Assembly: GCF_907164915.1 (NCBI RefSeq)
Contig: NC_061866.1
Coordinates: 24,445,905-24,509,904, forward strand
DNA length: 64,000 nt
From: Impatiens glandulifera
Lineage: Eukaryota; Streptophyta; Magnoliopsida; Ericales; Balsaminaceae
Direction: 5' to 3'
Shown: positions 23,830 through 34,869 of the stretch, piece after piece
Numbering within the stretch: position 1 is the stretch's first letter
Layout of the letters: every line of letters starts with the position of its first letter
Program-made: the position numbers and the translations under genes
Notes under the pieces: generated by a model
What the model was told of the DNA's origin: nothing
The model's database searches: none
The model's input: the letters and a program-made list of their open reading frames with translations, nothing else

Positions 23830-25784
23830 TGATAGGATGAGATTAATCAATAGAGACGGGGTCTGGCGATTGATGAAGGCTTGTGAAAAACAGTTTGAAA
23901 GAAATCTTGTTAGGGATTTAATTCATTTTCTATTTGCGCAAACCCTTGTAAACACTTGAAACAGAATCAAGTGCGGAAATGTTTACTTAAGTTTGAAGCT
24001 TAAGATCAAGAATGAGAAGATGACAGAAATGAACAACATAGCAGTTTGTTTATGGATGTTCGGAGCAAACTCTCCTACGTAATCCCTTTTTCCAACCACC
24101 GGAAGGATTCACTATAAAATACTTTGAATCAAATATAGTGTGCACGAATAGCTCACTGTTGAACAGAACAGACTCTTTTCAACTTACAAAATGATGAATA
24201 TCACTCAGCTAAAACGATGCTTTGATTTTAACTCTCTCTTGATTAACAAATAGTAAATCAGGAAAGCAGCTAACAGTTTGAATATTCTGAATATCAAATG
24301 ATCGATTGATTATACAGCTTGTTCACTCAAAGTTCTGACAGTTCGTCTGTTGTCCTTGATATTCTTTAAATAATGAACGGGTACCAACGGTCGAATTTTC
24401 ATAATGACACATGGCAAGATTCCATTGGAACGCCTCCATAGTACATAGTAGACTTTGAATATAAAGATCGTGGCGTACACAACAGGTAGTGCGCCGAATA
24501 TTCTTCAGAAATTTACCTACAACACAAGTAGTGTGAAGGATATTCTCTTACGTGGCATTGGTTGATTGGTTGCAGCTGGTTGTCGTACATATCTTCCCTA
24601 GAAAGTGGAGCAGGAGTAGAAGGGTGCTAGCTTCAAGCAACTGCTTAAGAAGGGCATTAGACGTATTTTAATTAGACGACCTCGTCTAATGAAATCACAC
24701 GTCCCCGTTTAATTACAAAATCCATTAGACCACCTGGTCTAATGGGATTAGACTTCACGTCTAATTATAATCACTTCAGACTAATTTGAAGGAGTTAAAC
24801 TACACGTCTAACTTTCACTAGTTACACTGCACGTTTAACTTTCATCAGTTAAACTACACGTGTAACTTACACATTCCATTATACTCAACGTTTAATTATT
24901 GTTCTGCCTCAGACTAATCTGAAGGAGTTAGACTGCACGTCTAACCTTCACCAGTTAGACCGCACGTCTAACTCCACGAGTTAGACTGCACGTCTAATTA
25001 CACAAATTAGACTGCACGTCTAACACCGCTTAGTTAGACTTACACGTCTAACTCTACGAGTTAGACTGCACGTCTAATTACACAAATTAGACTGCACGTC
25101 TAACACCGCTTAGTTAGACTTACACGTCTAACTTCGCTAGTTAGACTGCACGTCTAACTCTCTCCATTAGACTACACGTCTCACTCCACGAGTTAGACTG
25201 CACGTCTAATTACGAATCCCGTCAGACTAATCTGAAGGAGTTAGACTGCACGTCAAACCTTCTCTTTATATTAGACTACATGTCTAACTCCACGAGTTAG
25301 ACTGCACGTCTAATTACGAATCCCTTCAGACTAATCTGAAGGAGTTAGACTGAACGTCTAACCTTCTCCTTCCATTAGACTGCACGTCTAACTCCACGAG
25401 TTAGATTACACGTTTAATTACGAATCCCTTCAGACTAATCTGAAGTAGCTATTATGCACGTCTAACCTTCTCCTTCCATTAGACTACACGTCTAACTCCA
25501 CGAGTTAGACTGCACGTCTAATTATACAAGTTAGACTGCATGTCTAACACCGCTTAGTTAGACTTACACGTCTAACTTCGCTAGTTAGACTGCACGTCTA
25601 ACTTCGTGCATCTAAAGCCAAATCACTCTAATAATCCTCATTAGGACCAAGTCTAATTAAATCTGATTTCAATATACCTGCATCAACAACAATTAGACGC
25701 ATAGATAATCCATTCATCATTTCATCATCAAAATTCCAATAGTCAAACTTTTTCAGTGCTTAGTTAAAACAATTTGATCCAACA
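23830..25784 (-). repeat. 5' LTR (1,955 bp) of the minus-strand element
   Basis: TG...CA ends: plus-strand TGATAGGATG at 23830 and GATCCAACA ending at 25784. It contains the family stretch with AAACACTTGAAACAGAATCAAGTGCGG, a TTTATGGATGTTCGGAGCAAACTC segment near 24050 shared with the other LTRs, and a 0.93-kb palindrome array (24671-25601) that makes it much longer than its relatives (1.2-1.7 kb). Confidence 0.85.
24671..25601. repeat. Array of about 30 short palindromes inside an LTR
   Basis: The unit is TTAGACTGCACGTCTAA: arms TTAGAC/GTCTAA around five or six bases, usually TGCAC, TACAC or TTACAC. By eye there are about 30 copies, separated by 5-25 bp spacers such as CTCCACGAG, TTACACAAA and CACCGCTTAG. 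A second palindrome, TTCAGACTAATCTGAA, occurs five times near 24765, 24910, 25227, 25325 and 25427. Longer blocks of several units are themselves duplicated, as around 24980-25060 and 25060-25130. No coding content. Confidence 0.9.
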
Positions 25785-27030
25785 GACTTTTACTTATAAA
25801 AAACAAAATACAACCTAACATAAAATTATAAAATATGGTAAATAATATTCGAATAACTTTGGTCCATTCAATTGAGATTCCTTTTATATTACAAAACTAA
25901 AATTAGTTTAAATTAAAATAAATGAAAAAAATGCTATTTGAAATAAAATCACACGAAATATCTCAAAATAATTAAGAAAACTCATCGTATTTTAAAATAT
26001 GATAAATAAATTTTTTAAACAAAAAAAAAATCTCATTTTAAATAAAAATACCAGATATTCTAAGAATATTTCGAAATAAAAAAAGTACTTCTCAAAATAA
26101 TTTATTTTGTTTCAAGATAAGTTTTACTTATTAAAAACAAATATAACCTAACATAAATCAATACAATATGGTAACAATATTCGAATAAGATTTGATATAA
26201 TTTATATTAGTTTCTAATAAATTTTATATTTCAGCACTAATCTTAATTTAGATTACAATAAATGAAATAAAAAATTTAATTTGAAATAAAATTACACGAA
26301 ATATCTCAAAATACATTAAGAAAACTCGTCGTATTGGCAAATACGATAAGATAATTTTTTTAAATGAAAAAACTTTTATTTTAAATAAAAATTTCCAACA
26401 TTCTAAACATATTCCAAAATGAACAAGTACGTCTCAAAATAATTTATAATATGTTGAGATAACTTTTACTTATTAAAAAAATATAACCTAACATAAAATA
26501 ATACAATATTGTCAATAATATTCGAATAAGGTTTGCAATAATTCTTATCTAGTTGAGATAACTTTTATATTACAAACAAAATCTTAGTTTAGATTAAAAT
26601 AAAAGAAATAAATAAAAAAATAATACAATTAGAAATAAAATACACGAAATATCTCAAAATACATTAAGAAAACTCATCTTATTGTCAAATATATAAAGAT
26701 AATTTGTTTAAACGAAAAAACTCTTATTTTAAGTAAAAATCTCCGACATTCTAAGAATATTCCAAAATGAAAAAGTATGTCTCAAAATAATTAATAATGT
26801 ACTGAGCTAACTTTTACATATTAAAAAAATATAACTTAACATAAAATAATACAATACGATATATAATATTTGAATAAAGTTTGCGATAATTTATATTTGG
26901 TTGAGATAATTTTTATATTACAGAACTACTCTTAGATTAGATTAAATTAATTGAATTAATTAAAGATGAATGCAATTTAAAATCATTAAATTCAAAATAT
27001 CCCAAAATTGATTAAGAAAATATTTTGACA
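25785..27030. repeat. AT-rich satellite array, segment 4
   Basis: Nearly four further monomers, with the landmarks ACAACCTAACATAAA and AATATTCGAATAA near 25840, 26170, 26515 and 26860. It ends at about 27025 in CCCAAAATTGATTAAGAAAA. Segments 3 and 4 overlap in monomer phase at the two sides of the Harbinger/Sirevirus block, so that block was not simply inserted at one point. Confidence 0.9.
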
Positions 27031-27522
27031 TTCCATTATATTCGAGAAGGTCCAAAATCTCACATGCTCTATATGCTTATGGAATAGCTTCAAAAACTTC
27101 AAATTGAAAATCTAATCTATTTAGTACTGCTCATAAGGAGTATTCTACAAATATCAGTTTTAGAAACTTGACCATCAAACACGCCTAGAGAGAAGTTGCT
27201 TTGTAGAATTTTTTTCTAAGTTCAAACACGACCAGAAAACTTATCGCTAGCGGCGCATACGACGTCGGAATAGTCTCAAACTTCTCTAGTAGGTGCGTCT
27301 CTTTCTCCCCTACAATCTGACCGAAGGATCTTCATTGTGGATGGATGAATCAACCGGAATCATAACTACAAGAATCGGGTGAAAACTATCAAAAATCATC
27401 GGTCGCGGCCTTGCTCCCTTCCTCCCTGGGAGTGGGTCTGAATCCCCATTGCCTTTTGGTCGATTGCAAGCGCGTCTTATAGTTCTCTGAAGCATGTAGC
27501 AACCCCCCCGTCGGCCGTCACT
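27031..27522 (+). mobile_element. Probable 5' untranslated region of LINE-B
   Basis: Between the end of the satellite and the first open frame of LINE-B. It is more GC-rich from 27240 on (GCGGCGCATACGACGTCGG), like plant LINE 5' ends. The exact 5' boundary and any target duplication are not visible; part of 27031-27240 could be older host sequence. Confidence 0.45.
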
Positions 27523-27893
27523 TTGCCGGATGAAGTAAGAACATCTTCGTCGACATTTATTGGGGGCCTTCTACTCTTTGCGGATCGGTCCAACTTCTCC
27601 CCTCGTGTATCGCTTACAGTTTTGGTCGAGGTTTCGACCTTGTCTTCAGTCCACACTACGGAGGTCGCGGGTCAGATTCCTGTGCACCATCATATTCGCC
27701 TCTTTGAATCATTCGTCTACCCTCACTTACTACTGCAATACTCATTGTATTTAGATCTATCGGGTGTTGATGATGTGGTTAATCCTTCTAGGTCCGTTTT
27801 GAATGTTGGCTTGAGTTCTGCTGATTTTTTTGTCTGCCCTACGATTTTGAAAACCATCGGGTTCATTATGGATGCTCCCTTGGGTGTTGCGGC
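27523..27893 (+). pseudogene. LINE-B ORF1, 5' part (interrupted by a hAT insertion)
   Basis: An open frame of about 123 codons before the hAT junction, rich in Ser, Val and Leu, ending with GFIMDAPLGVAA. The same phrase type (GSIVDAPLEDAA) follows on the other side of the insertion. If the hAT and one copy of the 8-bp duplication are left out, the frame continues unbroken into 41155-41301. It has no recognised domain; assignment to LINE ORF1 rests on the continuous frame and on the downstream DUF4283 region. Confidence 0.6.
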
Positions 27894-28140
27894 TAGGGGT
27901 GCAAACGAACCGAATCGAACTGAATAATACCAAAAAAATGATATTCGAGCTCGAGCTCAAAAATTATGAATGGTATTCGAATTTGATACGAAGTTAGAAA
28001 ATTCAATAAAATTTGGCTTGAGCTCAATTCGAAATAAAGTTTGAACTCGAGTTCGATTCGAATTGTTCGAACCTTGATTCGAACAACTTCAAATCATAGC
28101 TCGAAATAATTCAAATTCGAGTTCGATTCGAAATATGTGA
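27894..28140. repeat. hAT left end: TIR and subterminal TTCGAA repeats
   Basis: The TIR is followed by many copies of TTCGAA/GAATTCGA and CTCGAGCTC-like palindromes in both orientations (27945-28135). The same motif set occurs at the right end. Confidence 0.75.
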
Positions 28141-28884
28141 ACATATTTGAATTAAATTAATTACAACATAATAAACATTTAGAATTATACCAAAATAAGA
28201 AAGTGCATTTAGTAAAGCTTTCACCATTACATTTTCATCAAAAAAAACTAAATTCACCATTATATTTTCATCCAAAATACACAAAAATCCCACGAGAAAA
28301 AAGCTCCATGCTTTCATCCAAAATACACAAAAATCCCATGAGAAAAAAAGCTCCATGCTTCCACCTCTTAAACCTATACAAAAACCAAATAGATAGTCAT
28401 AAATTCATAATAATATAGCTAATTAATTAACATGAACTTAAAGGATACTCAAAGGCAACTCACTGACCATGAAACTAAAATATGAATATGTTTATTAGGG
28501 ACCAAATTAGCTTAGAGTTCAATATTGGGTAATACAATTGCTTACCTTCATATATAGGCTTAGAATGGAGATGGATATTAGGCTTAAGCATCTTCTTTGG
28601 TTCTTTTCTGTTTTCGTATCAGTATTAATTAAAGATTAGATTAGTAAATTCAAATAATAATTAAAAAATGTAAGAAAGTTATAAATTTGTAATACAATTG
28701 CTTACCTTCAAAATGTAATTGATTTTTTCAAGTTCCAATGATCAATTTAATCTATAGGCAGATCAATTTTCAAATGTTGTTTATCAGCCTACAAATATAA
28801 TGAAAAATATAGTTATCATTTATTTTTCAAACACTACTTTCTAATTAGATAAAGAGAAATAAATATAAGAAAAGCAATCATTAC
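28141..28884. repeat. hAT internal region with a ~48-bp duplication
   Basis: A unit with CATCCAAAATACACAAAAAT and GAGAAAAAAGCTCCATGCTT is duplicated in tandem at about 28269-28362. GTAATACAATTGCTTACCTTCA occurs twice, near 28530 and 28688. No gene is seen. On the minus strand this is downstream of the transposase and may hold its 3' UTR. Confidence 0.6.
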
Positions 28885-30914
28885 CTTAGTTTTTTTTGTC
28901 ACTCCATGTCATTTTCGACACCAATCTCCACCGCACATATACATTTCGACTGTTGTAGGAGCTAAAGAAGCACGATACTTATCAATAACATGACCTCTAG
29001 CACTAAAGGTTACCTCTAAAGCTTATGTTGTAATGAAAATTGCTAATATTTCTCTAGCCATAGTTGACAACACCGGAAATTTGTATGTATTGAGTTTTCA
29101 CCAACTAAGAGCATCAAATTTATTACTTGGATCATGCTTGTGACATCCTTCCTCTAAATACACATCAAACTCATATTTTTCAGGTAGTACTATTTCAATT
29201 TCTTTTAAATAATAAGAGAATTCAGACCATCCTAAAGAAAGGCTAGTAATTTCTCTACTAGTTTGACTAAACTTGCTGCCTTGAGATTCAGAACTAGTTC
29301 TTGACTCTTGTATTTTTCAGCAGCTACATCTGAATATTTTTTGTAAATTATATACAAAAGCTTTTGAACCTCTCTAATATTACATTCTGATTCAAATGGG
29401 GTATAATGTTTAAGAAAAGTGAATTCAAGTGCTCGCATTTTGCATCTAGGATCCAAAACACAACCAACCACCATTAATAAATTGCACTCACCCTAATATT
29501 TATCAAACTTTTCTTTCATTTTTTGCACCATTTTTCTATTAAACTCTTCTTCGTCACAAGTTCTCTCATCTAAGACCACTTTCATACGATAAACTTCATT
29601 TTGAAAAAGGTTAGAAGTAGGATACTTACTTCCTGAAATGATTTTGGTTGCTTCATAAAATATTTTCAAGATTGAAAATACTTTATGCAATTACTTTCAA
29701 TCATCTTCTATTGGACAATTAACGTAGCTTGGTTCCCGGTCTTTAAATCTTGGAAAAACTTCTTTGAAAGCTATTGTTGTTCTCAACATTTCATAAGTTG
29801 CATTCCATCTCGTCTTACCGTCATCAACCAACTTTCTTTCGTGTAACTTCAATTGCTTCACAATTTCAGCAAATTGAATGAGTCTGGCATTTGTTCTTCT
29901 AATGAAATTCACACTCTGACGAATTACTTGAACAATTTCCCTAATTTCATTTTGTCCATCTTGAGCTATAGGATTTAAAATATGTGCACAACACCGAACA
30001 TGGAATAATTTTTCCCCATAAACCAAATTTTGGTTTATTCTCAAGAAATCTTCTTTCATATACCTAATTGCAGCATCATTATCACTCGCATTATCAACAG
30101 AAAACAGTGTACACCTTATCTTCAATTCTCCACTCCCTTGCACACTTTAGAAGAGTATCAGAAATTTGAAGACCACCACGAGGAGGAGGAGGGATATGAA
30201 AAAAATTGAGAACACGTTTATTCAATCTCCAAGATAATTCAATCCAATGACCGGTGATGACTATGTACTCTATTTTTTGATTCTTGGACTTCCACAAACC
30301 TGTTGTGAGGCTAATCTTATTCGCATTTTTAGCAAACCATGCAACTTTTTTTCTCAACTTCATATATAGCAAAACAACTCTTTTTACCTATTGTTCGTGA
30401 TATACGATTCCACTCTGGTATTCCTCGTCTACAAAACATATTAAAACCTTCTTCTTCCAATAACGTAAATGGATGTTCATGCATTAGGATCCAACTGGCA
30501 GCTGCTTCTTTCATGTTTCCCATACAAAATTTCCCATCAAGTAACAAAGGTGACATAGTTGTGTCTATAATTTCGAAGCCTAACAATAGCTGTTGTTGTT
30601 TGATTGTTTCCTCAAGCTTCTTTTTAGACACCAAGTGTTGACCACAATGATCTAAGTGTCATTTTAAGTGTGTTGTAGTACCTGACTTCATTTTTGCGAG
30701 GAGTAGATGACAATGTTTACACTTGTATTTATCATCACCTTTTAGGTCTTCAACCTCAATCATATCAGACCATACTTGAGATATTTTTTTGTCTCTTAGC
30801 CTTGTGTAATAGATTGTCATCCTCTATCACAATATCCTCTTGATTTGCAATCTCATTTGAATCCAGCGAAGCTTGAACATTGGCTGAATTTGCTATTGGA
30901 GAGGAATCAGACAT
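28885..30914 (-). pseudogene. hAT transposase (BED finger, RICESLEEPER-like)
   Basis: Cut-and-paste transposase of the hAT superfamily. The presumed start is the ATG at 30914-30912. After about 45 residues comes a BED-type zinc finger (YKCKHCH ... TTHLK, HLDHC), broken by TGA at 30662-30660 where a CGA (Arg) codon is expected. Open pieces at 30634-30329, 30372-30094 and 30143-29697 carry the catalytic-domain phrases VDNASDNDAAIRYM and FHVRCCAHILN. Pieces at 29690-29493 and 29474-29232 carry the DUF4413-like region and GCVLDPRCKM. At 29120-28885 the C-terminal dimerisation region is readable (FPVLSTMAREILAI ... CGGDW) with two stops. At least two stops and several frameshifts make it inactive. 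Confidence 0.85.
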
Positions 30915-31635
30915 TCCAGAAAAAGTTAATCATCAAGACATTAGAAAATGCAATAATGACAAGGGTGAAGTTCATTAGGCAGAAATTAGGCATAGAATCT
31001 CATTTATAAAAGGCTTTGAATACAATCTGTATATTCACTAAAACAGAGAGTTAGGCATAATAAATAAATAGAAATGTGGAGCATCAACTATCACAGAAGA
31101 TGGACTGAAATAATACATAATAGGGAACTACATAGTATAAGTAAATGTCTCAATGATTTGTATAAACACTTATTCTATTGTAGCCCTTTCATACCATTAA
31201 ATATATTTTATTACATCAAAGTAGTTTACGACTACTCCACAGGTGCAACTAAGACCAAATGTAAACTGATCCTCAAAAACAAATGGTGGAAGATCAAAGG
31301 GATGCATGAATTGCACATCAATGAACCAACTTAAAATTTTTCACGACAAGATCAAGGTGATTAACTTGTAAATATAAGGAAGTAAAACTCACTTCCCATT
31401 TAAAGAACATCAATCAAGCTAGCTAGTTTATGATAATCAGTAATATTAACTTCTTATCTTCAACTACAAAGGAGCTTCAACAAGGAAGCAGAAAACCGAT
31501 CAATTAAAACCAAACAATTAAAAACCCTAAGTAGTTTCAACAAGGAAGCAGAAAAACTAGATTCATATCTGGAATGAAATTAAATAAGGGAGTGAAGCCC
31601 TTTAAGCTGATTTTACGAAAATTAAATCTGAAATA
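30915..31635. other. hAT internal DNA, no gene seen
   Basis: Upstream of the transposase on the minus strand. AT-rich, with no domain similarity in any frame. The ORF 31074-31334 has no recognisable content. It could be a 5' UTR or intron of the transposase gene. Confidence 0.4.
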
Positions 31636-31640
31636 CAAAG

Positions 31641-33372
31641 TGATAGAAAAATAATTGTTATAACTTATGAAAAGTTTAATGAATAGATAAAACTAAGTTC
31701 AAATATATATGTTAAACCTCTAAGTTATATCAAGTATATTAATTGGTTTAAATATAACAAAAAGCTGTTGTAGCGTAGTGGTAAATGCCTCTGCCTGTCA
31801 CACAGGTGACTAGGGATCAAATCCCACTAGCTGCAATTAATAATTAAAGTTTTGCTGTTTCAGGGAAATTGAGCAAAATCCATTCGGTTGGAAGTATATA
31901 TATACCGTTCGGTTGTTTGACTTCGGTTTGAAGTAAAAGCAACCGCAACCGGTTTGTCCAAGAAGTTCAGTCAACCGGTTGGTCAACCGGAGTTCAGTCA
32001 AGGAGTTCGGAACCGGTCAGTAAAGTTCAGTCAAACCGGATTGGTCAACCGACACTTAATGCAACCGCCCAGTCATAAATGTTCAGGTTGATTAAGTGCA
32101 ACCGCCCAGTCATAAATGCTCCGGTTGATTAAGTGCAACCGCCCAATCATAAATGCTCCGGTTGATTAAGTGCAACCACCCAATCATAAATGCTCCGGTT
32201 AATTAAGTGCAACCGCCCAATCATAAATGCTCCGGTTAATTAACTGCAGCCGCCCAGTCATAAATGATCCGGTTGATTAAATGCTCCGGTTCCGGTTGAT
32301 TAAATGCTCCGGTTCCGGTTGATTAAATGTTGTATGTTCCGGTTGATTAAATGCTGTATGTTCCGGTTGATTAAATGAGTAATCCAAATCTAGAAGCAAT
32401 CTCCAGGCAGCAGGTAGCTGTCAGGCATGCTTGTCCAAATCCAGAAGCAATCTCCAGGCAGCAGGTAGCTGTCAGGCATGCTTGTCCAAATCCAGAAGCA
32501 ATCTCCAGGCTCCAGGTAGCTGTCAGACAGCCGGCTAAGAGCTGCCATGTGTTCAAAATGCAAACCGGCTAAGTGCATGTCTGCCATGTGTCCAACATGC
32601 AAACCGGCTAAAGCGCATGTTTGCCATGTGTCCAAATTGATCTGTCCAAGAGGGAAGGCGTGCAAGCCTCTTGATCATTACTAGGAGAGAGAAAATATGA
32701 CCGTTGCGTCCTCTCAGCTATAAAAGGAAGACAAGACGTCTTCATTTAAAGCAGCAGCAGCAGTAGCAGTGATCAAACGAAAAATATCAATCACATCTTT
32801 TTAAGAAAATCATTAAGTTAGAGAGATAAAGTCATATATTCCAAAAACCGGTTTGCCTAAAATCGGAAGCTTTTTTTTGTGTGTTGTTGTGTTGAGTTGT
32901 ATTACATCAAAGAGTGAGTTTGGTGTAACCGGCGAGTAGCGAAGTTGGGCTCGACCGGAGGTATTGTTGTAACTCTAAAGAGTTAGTGGAGATCCTTCTC
33001 ATAACCTGAGAAGAAGGGGTGACGTAGGAGGGTTTGCTCCGAACATCCATAAACAAATCCTTGTCTCGTGTTCTTTCCTTTGCTTTTATTTACTTTACCT
33101 AACCTCAAACTAATCATACGCCTTAAACCGGTCACTCATATCCTTAAACCGACTCCTCATAAACTTCATCCGAATCGTATTCGTTGCTTCAGATTGAAAC
33201 GGACATTTCCGCACTTGAACTCGGTTCAAGAGTCTGTGACAATCTGTGTAGTGTTAAGAGCGGTTTTAGTCTCTAACCGGACTATCACCAAAAAGTGTGT
33301 GTGTTGTAAGCGGCCACCCTTACCGAAACCGGAAAACACCCCGGTCCTCCAAGGGCGTCCCCGATCCTAAAA
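31641..33372 (+). repeat. LTR1 of the composite (1,732 bp)
   Basis: Starts TGATAGAAAAATAATTG; ends GATCCTAAAA, where the usual terminal CA is changed to AA. Contains the tRNA-Asp-like module (31764-31834), ~37-bp tandem subrepeats with CCGCCCAGTCATAAATG and CTCCGGTTGATTAAG (about 32060-32380), three 51-bp subrepeats (from 32386, 32437 and 32488), a TATA box TATAAAAGG at 32719, and the GAGAAGAAGGGGTGACGTAG segment near the 3' end. Confidence 0.9.
31764..31834 (+). tRNA. tRNA-Asp(GUC)-like module in LTR1
   Basis: 71 nt that align along their whole length with the cloverleaf order of a plant tRNA-Asp: acceptor GCTGTTG, A box TAGCGTAGTGG (fits TRGCNNAGTGG), anticodon loop CTGTCAC with anticodon GTC and four of five stem pairs, and a B-box-like GGATCAAATCC with two departures from GGTTCGANTCC. 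The 3' acceptor arm TAGCTGC pairs 6/7 counting wobble. The T stem is weak and the loop lacks TTC, so it is probably not a working tRNA. Identical placement in all three LTRs (see 35559 and 38949) shows it belongs to the LTR; the 1.2-kb LTR at 57303 lacks it. Confidence 0.6.
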
Positions 33373-33374
33373 AG

Positions 33375-33386
33375 TGGTATCAGAGC
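33375..33386 (+). promoter_or_regulatory. Primer-binding site, internal region 1
   Basis: TGGTATCAGAGC two bases after LTR1, complementary to the 3' end of initiator tRNA-Met. The same site follows LTR2 at 37031-37042. Confidence 0.9.
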
Positions 33387-33443
33387 GAGGTTCTTAACAC
33401 TCAAGCAACCGAATACCATCATGTCTTTCATCAACGAGCCCCC

Positions 33444-34712
33444 ATGTTCTGCATCGAAGAATATGTTGATTGGAAGATACGGATGGAAGTGCATTTGGCC
33501 TCACAAGACGACGACATGTGGTATGTTATCACCGATGGCCCGATAAAGATTGATAAGCCAAGATACAAATGGACGACGGAAGATAAGAAGATGAATAACT
33601 TGGATAATGTTGCCAAAAACATTTTGTTCAAGTCGTTGGACAAAAACATGTTTAGTAAGATCAAGTTGTGCTCTTCTGCTAAAGAAATTTGGGAGAAGTT
33701 GATCCAACTGTGTGAGGGTAGCGACCAAATAAAGGAGAACCAGAAAGATCATAAGGCTCTGATAGCTTATGAAATCAATAGCAAATGGGCCGATAGCGAT
33801 TCGGACGACTCATCATCCAGCGACGGCGATGATAAAGTTGATGCATGCTTCATGGCGGAGAAAGAATCTGAGGTATTTGATTTCTCTTCTGAAGAATTTA
33901 CTAAAGAAGACTTAGTTATTGCACTCAACGACATGGTCGATGAGTTCAAAAAATTGGCTGTTTTAATACCGACCCAAACAAAATATGAAACCGGAAAGTC
34001 AAGTGGTACCGCTGGTGAGCCAAGCGGAACCGAGACTTACGAACCGGTTGGACTATCCTTAGAGAATGAGAAGCTCAAGGAGACAGTCCAATCGTTAACC
34101 GAAGAAAATGAGAGAATTAAATATGTCACGGCTTCTTGGAAGAGATCTAGTGAAGCGGTAAGCCAGATGTCTAATTACCAAAGACATCCCAAATGTAAAT
34201 TTGGTATTGGTTATAACAAATCCGCCACTCACAATCACTCCAACGGGATGAAACTCACAAAAGACAATCTTCCTTTCATAAGATTTGTCAAGAGTTCATC
34301 AACCGACAATGAGGCACAATGTGACTCAAAACCGGAAAAAGAAATAAAATATGTAAGTCCAACTGACTCGGAAAGATGGCTTCATCCTGAGAGAAGGAAA
34401 TCCAACCGGCCAGTAGGTAAACAAACCGATACACACTCACATAAAATCAATCAAAAGTCACCACAAAATAAGGCACTCTTAGGACAACAGAAAGATGTTA
34501 AGTCAAGAACCGGAAAAGTGATTAGAACCATAACCGGGAAAGTTATCCGACTTATTAAAGTCTGGATTCCCAAGGGACTAATAAGCCACGGACCCAAAGA
34601 AAAATGGGGACCAGATTCTTTATTGTCTATAAATGCAGGTAAATCAAGACAGAAGCTTGGAAGAGATAGCATGGCATCCGGACAGCCGGCTGCTGACGAA
34701 CACATCATTTGA
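33444..34712 (+). CDS. Gag-like protein of internal region 1
   Basis: Shortened Gag of a non-autonomous copia element. The family start ATG (33421, MSFINEPP) is out of frame here because the following C-run is one base shorter than in the second copy; the next in-frame ATG is 33444 (MFCIEEYVDWK). Order: UBN2-like N-terminus (DMWYVITDGPIKI, AKEIWEKLIQLCEG), a direct jump to KALIAYEINSKWADSDSDD, an acidic Ser/Asp stretch, a coiled-coil-like LENEKLKETVQSLTEENERI, and a basic C-terminal part with KVWIPKGLISHGPK. No CCHC knuckle is present. The frame otherwise stays open to TGA at 34710. Shifts at the deletion junction mean no pol follows. Confidence 0.7.
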   Translation: MFCIEEYVDWKIRMEVHLASQDDDMWYVITDGPIKIDKPRYKWTTEDKKMNNLDNVAKNILFKSLDKNMFSKIKLCSSAKEIWEKLIQLCEGSDQIKENQKDHKALIAYEINSKWADSDSDDSSSSDGDDKVDACFMAEKESEVFDFSSEEFTKEDLVIALNDMVDEFKKLAVLIPTQTKYETGKSSGTAGEPSGTETYEPVGLSLENEKLKETVQSLTEENERIKYVTASWKRSSEAVSQMSNYQRHPKCKFGIGYNKSATHNHSNGMKLTKDNLPFIRFVKSSSTDNEAQCDSKPEKEIKYVSPTDSERWLHPERRKSNRPVGKQTDTHSHKINQKSPQNKALLGQQKDVKSRTGKVIRTITGKVIRLIKVWIPKGLISHGPKEKWGPDSLLSINAGKSRQKLGRDSMASGQPAADEHII

Positions 34713-34815
34713 AGGGAACAAGCATGAAGTGGCTAACATCCTCACAAAGCCATTTCTCGAGTCTAAGTTTTCTTCCCTTAGAAATATTTTAGAATTGTTA
34801 GATTACAAAATTTGA
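34633..34815 (+). pseudogene. Protease/RNase H deletion junction, internal region 1
   Basis: A short frame overlapping the end of gag. AWHPDSRLLTN corresponds to the protease start and is followed at once by KHEVANILTKPFLESKFSSLRNIL, the extreme C-terminus of RNase H. All of integrase and RT between them is deleted. The same junction occurs in internal region 2 at 38266-38451, so the deletion predates the tandem. Confidence 0.75.
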
Positions 34816-34820
34816 AGAAA

Positions 34821-34827
<7 letters not shown>

Positions 34828-34869
<42 letters not shown>

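Larger units (their letters stand above)
19391..25784 (-). mobile_element. Sirevirus-type Ty1/copia element, minus strand, 3' LTR missing
   Basis: On the minus strand the order is LTR (25784-23830), primer-binding site, gag, protease, integrase, RT, RNase H: the Ty1/copia order. It stops just after RNase H at 19391 with no second LTR. The shared motif IWIPKGL before the protease, and similarity to the 44788-58521 element, place it in the Sirevirus lineage. The right end abuts satellite. No target duplication can be tested because the left end is lost. Confidence 0.9.

Noticed and set aside
24671..25601. CRISPR-like array of short palindromic repeats with spacers
   Set aside because: It lies inside the LTR of a plant copia element, unit and spacer lengths vary, repeats are degenerate, spacers are themselves repeated, and no cas genes exist. 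It is a minisatellite of palindromes.
27310..27495. 61-aa minus-strand ORF and the 64-aa frame at 27560-27754
   Set aside because: Both overlap the plus-strand LINE-B frame, which is supported by its continuity across the hAT insertion.
31764..31834. A functional tRNA-Asp gene
   Set aside because: The T stem is poorly paired, the T loop lacks TTC, and the copy sits at a fixed place in each LTR, so it is reported as a tRNA-like module only.
32371..32665. Minus-strand ORFs with repeated LEIASGFGQ/GDCFWIW text (also near 36050 and 39541)
   Set aside because: They are translations of the 51-bp LTR subrepeats.
33068..33370. 100-aa plus-strand ORF in LTR1, repeated at 40220-40522
   Set aside because: It lies in LTR sequence around the R/U5 region, has no domain, and is open by chance in near-identical LTR copies.
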